Below are positions 57,765 to 64,000 of a stretch of DNA of 64,000 nt, one piece after another. The translations under genes and the position numbers were made by a program. How positions within the stretch are numbered: position 1 is the first letter of the stretch; every line of letters begins with the position of its first letter. The notes beneath the pieces are model-generated. The model saw only the letters and a program-made list of their open reading frames with translations. It did no database searches and was not told the origin of the DNA. The stretch is from Antedon bifida (taxonomy: Eukaryota; Echinodermata; Crinoidea; Comatulida; Antedonidae): the NCBI GenBank assembly GCA_963402885.1, contig OY727095.1:23441001-23505000 (forward strand), in the 5' to 3' direction.

Positions 57765-57898
57765 TGTTGTCAATACTTTCATGTACCTAAATCATTATAA
57801 TGGGATGGCACCCAAATAAGATAACAGCAGCTCACAAGAAAAGTGCATAAAACGCCTTATGTAAAGTTAACTTAAAAAAGGAAGATATATCACCTTAC

Positions 57899-58169
57899 CT
57901 CTCTATCATTATATTCTCAATATCATCATAAAATGCCGCGTAGCATTGTGTCGATTCTTCATCAAATGTATACAATTTACCGACAGAGCGCATCTTTCGA
58001 ATTTGCAACAGAATGTCTCCAAATGTCATGGTTCCTGCTGGTGATTCCTCCATCTCTTGAAACAGTCCCCGTTTTCGCTTGATACACAAGATGGCAATGT
58101 GTCTGTCATTAAAACCATCAAAATCAAGTTGGTTCAGCATGTGAATGGCAATTGTAGGCTGCATAAACC
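57899..58169 (-). CDS. repeated exon of a THAP-associated gene, best copy
   Basis: Acceptor TTTTGCAG at 58170 and donor GAGAG|GTAAGG at 57898. Encodes GFMQPTIAIHMLNQLDFDG, FNDRHIAILCIKRKRGLF, AGTMTFGDILLQIRKMRSVG and STQCYAAFYDDIEN, without stops. It lies downstream of the THAP exon at 58913-58542, but the phases (0 against 2) do not fit a direct join, so another exon or a change is needed. Two more copies exist in the window (45.2 kb and 49.3 kb). Domain unknown. Confidence 0.5.
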
Positions 58170-58281
58170 CTGCAAAACACAAAAATCTTTATTTACAAAA
58201 TTGAACATGCATTGATCACAACTACAGTATTATATAATATTTTGGCCATTGATCTGATGTGAAATGAATGAATGCTCATAC

Positions 58282-58371
58282 ACTCCCAACGAGATGTTGT
58301 GTGTCCCCCAAAACTGACGTAAATTCAATTTTACAATTTAGATCAGTTTTTGGGGGGACACAAAACATCTG
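58282..58371. mobile_element. hairpin MITE, copy 2, partly deleted
   Basis: Same ACTCCCAACGAGATGTTGTG end as 45512-45636. The loop is shortened and the right terminus is missing. Confidence 0.65.
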
Positions 58372-58541
58372 TAAATAAACTAAATCGAACGAATGTTTCT
58401 TCAATGAATATATGACTAACTATAGCCTCTTCTTATAGACCTAGGCACCCGGCCCCACTATTATAGTATAATCAGGCTAGGCCTAGATTTGAACGACAAC
58501 GTAAGTAGGCAGGGACTTATATTTATAAAAATCCTACTTAC

Positions 58542-58913
58542 CCTTTCAACCTCGCTGCAGTCCGAGGCCGCACTTTCCGTTTTTTGGGGTTGGGGTGGTA
58601 GGCCTTCTTCATCACTTACCGGAGCTGTTACGGTGGGGCAAGCATCGGTTTTTAATCTCGGCCTTACCACCACCCTAGTCTTCTGCATTTTAGAAACATA
58701 GAAATAATTTTCGATGTCCCCGTTTAAAAAGTGGGCGCTACATATTCTGTTTGTTCCCTTCCACAAATACCCCTTTCTCGTTAACTTTACAAATTCAGTA
58801 CATTTAGTAAACGTTACACTACGTTTAAACTTGTCTGGAAATAAAAAAAATGAAACATTTGGGTGTGTTGAGCCAATCCGATTGCATCCACCGATACAGC
58901 AAGCACTCGGCAT
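58542..58913 (-). CDS. THAP-domain exon
   Basis: The start at 58913 (MPSACCIGGC) is preferred over the in-frame ATG at 58946 because THAP domains begin almost directly with the first cysteine. C2CH pattern: CCIGGC, VSFFLFPDK, a tryptophan-containing middle (RKGYLWKGTNRICSAHF, giving CxxH). The linker then has VSDEEGLPPQPQKTESAA and ends EVER at donor AGG|GTAAGT (58541). THAP domains bind DNA and sit at the N-end of P-, Kolobok- and related transposases and host regulators. The frame is intact. A tail-only relative lies at 45790-45890. Confidence 0.75.
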
Positions 58914-59225
58914 CTTGCGAAAATAATGATGGTGCGTGTGTCGCACATGTTATTTTCGTCGTCATGCACTGATGATACATCAAGCTGCTGTGTCTGGCTG
59001 ACATGTCAAAGTGCATTAAATCAACCAATCACGATTCGCCTGGGTTGAAAAAGATTAACCAATCACATACGGCTGCCGTGGCTACTACCGCTGAGCGCGA
59101 TTGGACATACGTGTGTTTAGAGCGATCGTGAAAACTAATATGATGTGCGAGTTAGTCGGCCATATTCCGTTTTGAGGTGCTATGGTGCTAGAAATACACA
59201 CATTCGAGTTGAAAGTCTAAAGTAC

Positions 59226-59530
59226 TTGGCCTAGGTAGAATATCTCAAGTACTGTAAATACATAGGATGACAATTTACCTTAATTGAAAATTCAATAAAC
59301 TCATGATGTGGTGATCGACGATGATGATTAGACAGGCTAGACTAACTAGCTAGGCCTATATTGACAGAGTTGTAAACTAGTAATAGGTAGGCTAGGCCTC
59401 CTTGTTATTGAGGCTACTGTACTGTTAACTTTGTTTGACTTTTTAGGGTGCGCAAGGAAGTGACCTGTGTATAAGACGCACCCAAAATTTAGAGGTCAAA
59501 TTTGTGCGTCAAAAGTGCATCTTGTACACA
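59226..59530. repeat. dispersed repeat block, partner of 1-235
   Basis: Collinear with the start of the window; includes a hairpin (GTGTATAAGACGCAC at 59467 and its near-complement GTGCATCTTGTACAC ending at 59528), a MITE-like structure. Confidence 0.6.
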
Positions 59531-59542
59531 TGAGATACTTAC

Positions 59543-60905
59543 TTGGGAGAATGTAATCCTGTTCTTCCAGTTTACCATGCATGCATTTGGGATACAAGGG
59601 AGTTTCATGTTCATGTATCCCTCTTACACGATTGTATATACTTTTAAATTGTTGGACTTTTAATTCCTTGTCGTAACTCAAATCATTGGTCTCGGGTGTA
59701 GTTGACACAATCCAATAAATCATTGTTACAATAGATTTGATCCATTTTGGTATCTGGTCACAGTCTTTAATCTTTCCAGCCTTCAGACATTTATTTAAGT
59801 TCTACTGCAGTTTGATCATATTAAACATCTTCAAAAAGTATGCAAACTTTTTATTTAAAAAAAATTTAAAATATTGTGTTTAAAGATTGTTGGCAATTAA
59901 ATGGACTACAGTACTGAGATAACATTTGAGTGTATAATTTTATAATAATAATAATCATGTACCATATTAGTGCTGGTCCAGCAAAGGTGATCAATTGAAG
60001 TAGTTAAATACTTGCCTCACATCAAAGTAGTGTACGTATTCTTCATGGAATTTTTGAGGTAGGCAGCTACAACTACTATGCCTATCGGAAACAATTCTTT
60101 CCTCTGAAATTACCCTTTAAAACCAACAATGTTCTTTTCAACCCCTCCAGTTCCATCGCCGGTGAATTTGAACATTCATCTTTCTGTAAAACGAATTCAG
60201 TTAAAAAGTTAATTACCAATAATTTTGGAGGTGGCATGTCCAAAATGTTATAAGCACAGTACAGGTAAAGTATTACGGTACAATGAAGATGGAGTAAATT
60301 TGACTTGACGACTTACTTGGATGTTGATTACTTTATGGGTGGTATACGTGCCAAACTTGGCTGTATGTCCTGGGCTATCGCAGCGCATATCACATGAAAT
60401 ATTCATGTTGCTCTTGAAATTGTGTTCTCTCTGTGCTGCGAAAACACAGGACACAGCTGGCAGCAAATACCTATTAAAAAAAAACATAACTTGGTTTGGT
60501 ATGTTACTATTAGTAACACAGTAACAACACATCATCAAGCTCAGAGGAGCGTTTATTGCTGTGAATGAACGCGATAGACCATTGAAAAAATATAATAATA
60601 GATGTACTGTATTTACCATTTCTGGTGGTAGAAATATGTTCGATCAGTAAAAACTGCAATGTTTTAAAATCTTAGAGCTCTTAAGAACTGTGTTATACAA
60701 TTACAGCCTAGAAATATAAAAAAATGTATTTATGTACCGTAAATAGTGTCTGCTTTCCCTCCACACTGCCGACACCTGTCAAACAGAGCCATTAATTCTC
60801 TTTGACAACGATATATTTTCGCTGACACCTAGTAGTATCTGCTGATTCATAATCAGTTTGGTCATCTGGAGCAATGTAGTCCGCATCGGTATCTTGGTAA
60901 AATAC
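59543..60905 (-). pseudogene. THAP-family (Kolobok-like) transposase core, five exons
   Basis: Exons (minus): about 60905-60738, DADYIAPDDQTDYESADT, RKYIVVKEN, then a shift and ALFDRCRQCGG; 60687-60617, LRALRF, one stop, NIAVFTDRTYFYHQ; 60470-60317, YLLPAVSCVFAAQREHNF, ISCDMRCDSPGHTAKFGTY (the GDxRxDSPGH hallmark); 60183-60114, DECSNSPAMELEGLKRTLL; 59801-59543, NLNKCLKAGKIKDCDQIPKW, IKSIVTMIYWIVSTTPE, VRGIHEHETPLYPKCMHG. All borders are GT-AG. The order matches the family core: DSPGH, NS-ME-EGL, WIKSI-YW, CxHG. The TDRH segment that should precede KKK...DC is missing between the last two exons. It carries stops and shifts, so is inactive. The exon junction at 60398 is the unoccupied version of the Helitron-like insertion site at 28194/40924. 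Confidence 0.65.
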
Positions 60906-60914
60906 CAATATATA

Positions 60915-61170
60915 TGATAAACAAAATGTTTTGTGATTTGAGTACTGTATGCCTATGTTGTTCAATAGGTGGCATCAATGCGAACTTATACTTTATGCAC
61001 AGTTTGACGCTATCAATGGCGTGCTTCATTGTTGTGGCATTTATGACAATTTTGTCATCTGATTGGCTGCCCCATGGAGTGTTGGGCATGGGGGTGTTCG
61101 GTGGTGAGTGGGTTTGTTCTTGGCATAATGCGATTTTAGCTTCAAACATAGCTTGGTAAACCATTGCCAA
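60915..61170 (-). CDS. possible exon upstream of the THAP-family copy
   Basis: Open minus-strand frame: MVYQAMFEAKIALCQEQTH, SPPNTPMPNTPWGSQSDDK, IVINATTMKHAIDSVKLC. Protein-like composition, no recognised domain. It may be an upstream exon of the 59.5-60.9 kb gene. Confidence 0.3.
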
Positions 61171-61235
61171 TCTGGCTGCCTGGCCCTGGGTCTTGGCGAG
61201 AACCCCTTTCTACGCTAACGCTAAGGTCAAATTTG

Positions 61236-61256
61236 CTTTCGCAAAATTTGCGAAAG
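61236..61256. repeat. perfect 10+1+10 palindrome
   Basis: CTTTCGCAAA, one base, TTTGCGAAAG; a third CTTTCGCGAAA lies at 61269. Confidence 0.6.
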
Positions 61257-63043
61257 GTCGCAGATTTTCTTTCGCGAAATTGAAAATACTTTTGTCAAAT
61301 TTAAAAATGATAAAAAATGGCCAAAATGGTCTGTAAATACATTTACATAGTGTATGCTGTTGTCTTGTTTATTTTTACTTTTATTCCATTCAAACATGAC
61401 CATAGCAACATTCTTAATTATAGGCCTAGGCCTAAAACATCATGTACATACATGCGCAGAGATAGTATTTGGCGGTCAGCGCCAGCCAAAAGCAAGAATC
61501 ACTCACCCAGCGAGTGGTCGGAGTCGTGCGCGACGTACGTCAATATAATATCCATGTGTAGCCTAGAAAAGTATTTTTCGTCAATCAATAAAAAATGGAA
61601 AATTTGTTTCTGTTTGTGTGTTTTTTTTCATTTTATTCACAACACAATAACGTATTGTCATGGAATTTTTCTCATCACACACACACATATTCCCCAGCCC
61701 TAGCTGATGCTCTGTGATTCATGTGTGTGCTCTGCATACGTTATCTGAAAATAAAAATTACTGCGCATGTTTCTCATGACCTTAAATCCCAAATTTACAA
61801 GCAAGGATCGGATCGTTTATTTAGGCCTACTCACAAACCGGTTTATTTTCCGGTAATGAATAAACATATTTGTTTTTATTTATGAATTATAAATAATTAA
61901 TAAGGTGAGTAAAAATATAAACATAGTACTGTACACAATAAATAACAATTGTTCATTTTGTTTTTTGATTATTAAGGCTAAAAAAGGTCTCATGCAGAGG
62001 ACGATTTGAAAAACTAAAAATATGAGTGTACTCGCATTTAGTAAATTAAAATTATAAACAAAAATGTTTGAGAATTTGAGTGATAGGCCAATATACAGTA
62101 TAGTCCTAGTTAAATATTTCTAGCAAAAGTGAGTTGATAAATCATCATAAAAAATGTATAGGGATACAACTACAATGATGCACTAGGCCTACTTACTACA
62201 ACTTCCGAATAAACTAAAGATAATCTGGAAATTAAATGATATACAAAACGAAACAGTACAACAGAAATTAATGTGATCGGTCACTTGCTGAATTGTGAAT
62301 TACTATTGTGTATCTTTCTTATATCATCGTCAAAAAAAGCCAAAAGCATATGAAATGAAGTGATTTCTTGCATTAATATTCAATAATTCCGGCCGATAAT
62401 GTAGGTTGAGAAATCAACAAACAATTATTTATAACCGTGATTAGGACTAACTAATTCGTGTACAGTACTACATAACTACATAACTTTCGAATAACTTATA
62501 GTAAAGTTAATCGTTAGATGATAGGCTATACAAAGAAAAAACAATAAATCTATAAAAAAAATACGAAACAAGAAAACAGAAAATAACCGGGAACTTCTTT
62601 TTTTTTCAGCGATTCCCTCATCATTGCAGTAAATCCCTTTCTTTCTTTAGCGTTAATCCAAACCTGAAATGCCTCTTCATAGTCAAAACCCTCAATTTCT
62701 TTCGATTCGAGATGTAGAATCAATTCATAACCAATGACACAGTTAAACTGTTGCGAGTGTAAACACTCTACACACAACACAAAAGATTATCGACTTAGGG
62801 TTGAGGTGAGCGGGGTTCGAGTTGATTGGGGCTGCGGCACTAGACACACATAGATAAGTTATTATTCTAAATCGTAATACAAATTATACAATATGCAACT
62901 TATAATTAAGGTATGCTGATTAAACCTTTTGACCAATTTCTGTTGTACTAATGTGGCATTAGTTGGGTTGGGACAACCAATCATATGGTTCCCAATTATA
63001 ACATATTTTAGACCTAGTGTTTGGCGCAGGTGAAGAACGAGTT
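61257..63043. other. no recognised gene
   Basis: AT-rich. A minus-strand frame at 62780-62550 (GFDYEEAFQVWINAKERKGF) precedes the gag-like fossil's 3' side and is unassigned. Confidence 0.4.
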
Positions 63044-64000
63044 TTAGGGTTCTACCTCATGGCTAAGGGCTTCATAGCTACATAACGCAGCCTTGGCACT
63101 AACTGCCTTAGGTGTTCGCTTTTCTGCCCTAGCCCTACTATTAATTTCCTCACTTCTAACTTCTTTAATTAGTGTTAAATAAGTAGGGGGATTTGATTTA
63201 CGTTGTTTAAGGTTTAATGTAGATGATAGCATCTCGTCATATACTAGCCCACGGACAAATTGAGTTAGTCTCAGGTGGTCAGCCTTTGCTACCCCAACTG
63301 TCCCTGCCTTTGTTGCCCTAGTTAGATTTTCATCCAGGCGCATTAAAAATTTAGAGGCACTTCCCCTTCCGACTGATAGGTCTCCCTAAATAGAGTATAG
63401 AGGTCATCTGCATCAACTGCCAATCCATAGACCTCATTAAGTACATCAGCAGTTGATTTATCGGCCACTTTATTTAGGATATTAAGTGCTGGAGGAAAGA
63501 GACTTTGACTTAAGATGCTCTTTTGTTCAGCCTGTGATAAGCTATCATCCCTTAAAAGTTGTTGGACTAGTTGGGACCAAGTCTCGAAGTCGAAATCATT
63601 TGAAGGGATTGGCACCCGTCCCGAAAACTGTCGTAACCGACGAACACCGGCCGTACGGGGCACGTTTTTGCCTATTAGGTGTTTTACTACTACTTCTTTC
63701 GTGTCGGAGGGGATGGAATCTAGCCTAAGATCGTTTAGGGTTTTCCCATGTTCTAAGAGAAATTTTTGTAGTTGTCCCTGGAAATCTGTTGGTAGGATAT
63801 GGGTATCCTTTTCTGGGGTCTTCCCATCCCATTTTATAATAGTCCAGGTTTCGTTATCTGTGTGGTCAATGGTTGTGGGGATATTTAGATCTGCTACAGG
63901 TTTGGAAAATGAAATTAATAGTTGGAAAGTGATATCTGTTTCATCTATAACTTCAACAACCTGGGATCGATCTATATCTTTGAATGCATTAGGTATTCTA
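63044..64000 (-). mobile_element. Ty3/Gypsy-like (PNMA-type) gag fossil, cut by the window edge
   Basis: The minus-strand coding resembles the capsid part of Ty3/Gypsy Gag and its PNMA relatives: an acidic N-terminal part, RRLRQFSGRVPIP, then FDFETWSQLVQQLLRD and a helical capsid-like region ending in a basic tail. No pol region or long terminal repeat is seen on the 3' side within the window; the 5' side runs off the end. It appears broken, with roughly one interruption in the visible part, and otherwise well preserved, suggesting moderate or young age. It could instead be a domesticated PNMA-like gene. Confidence 0.55.

Noticed and set aside
61201-61290. Possible bidirectional terminator at the CTTTCGCAAA palindrome
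   Set aside because: No T-run or gene end; in a eukaryotic context the hairpin alone is not evidence.
1-64000. CRISPR array or bacterial operon
   Set aside because: No regularly spaced short repeats with unique spacers; introns and element types show eukaryotic DNA.

Overview
The window looks like intron-rich, AT-rich, transposon-dense DNA from a marine invertebrate, probably a deuterostome. The short GGCCTAGGCCT-type motif is scattered throughout, coding pieces are split by GT-AG introns, and the mobile-element mix (THAP-type transposases, pogo/Tigger, Academ-like, PIF/Harbinger, Helitron-like, CR1/RTE-like LINE ends, a tRNA-derived SINE) is typical of echinoderm-grade genomes. The phylum is an inference. 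I recognise no conserved host housekeeping gene, no rRNA and no functional tRNA.

Layout. 0-3 kb: dispersed repeats, a LINE 3' end and a hAT-like non-autonomous element. 3.09-8.87 kb: a fully delimited DNA transposon with 27-bp terminal inverted repeats, a perfect 8-bp target duplication, repeated subterminal motifs and a 631-codon transposase-like ORF. 9.2-10 kb: a CATATGGG-rich tandem repeat. 11.27-14.73 kb: a decayed pogo/Tigger element with both ends. 15.2-19.4 kb: two multi-exon remnants of one THAP/DSPGH/TDRH transposase family (I associate it with Kolobok). 20.2-23.8 kb: a PHD-finger half, the front half of a transposase related to the 5-7 kb one, a second Tigger transposase and an OTU-protease gene.

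25-48 kb: two collinear series of duplicated blocks. Each series holds a Helitron-like 3' end inserted in a THAP-type transposase exon, then exons of a two-OB-fold (RPA-like) gene and a tRNA-derived SINE. They differ by later insertions and deletions: a fold-back element rich in octamer motifs, a Harbinger derivative, a LINE end and a second Helitron-like element. 49.5-55.2 kb: an Academ-like transposon with long terminal inverted repeats and one open 1450-codon ORF. 55.8-61.2 kb: an unrecognised gene remnant, a THAP gene with a repeated downstream exon, and another multi-exon THAP-family transposase copy. 63.0-64.0 kb: a gag-like fossil that runs off the window.

The genes do not form an operon or pathway; they are coexisting mobile elements and probably captured genes. 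Nearly every recognisable coding stretch lies on the minus strand. The most self-contained units are the 3.09-8.87 kb transposon and the 49.5-55.2 kb Academ-like element.
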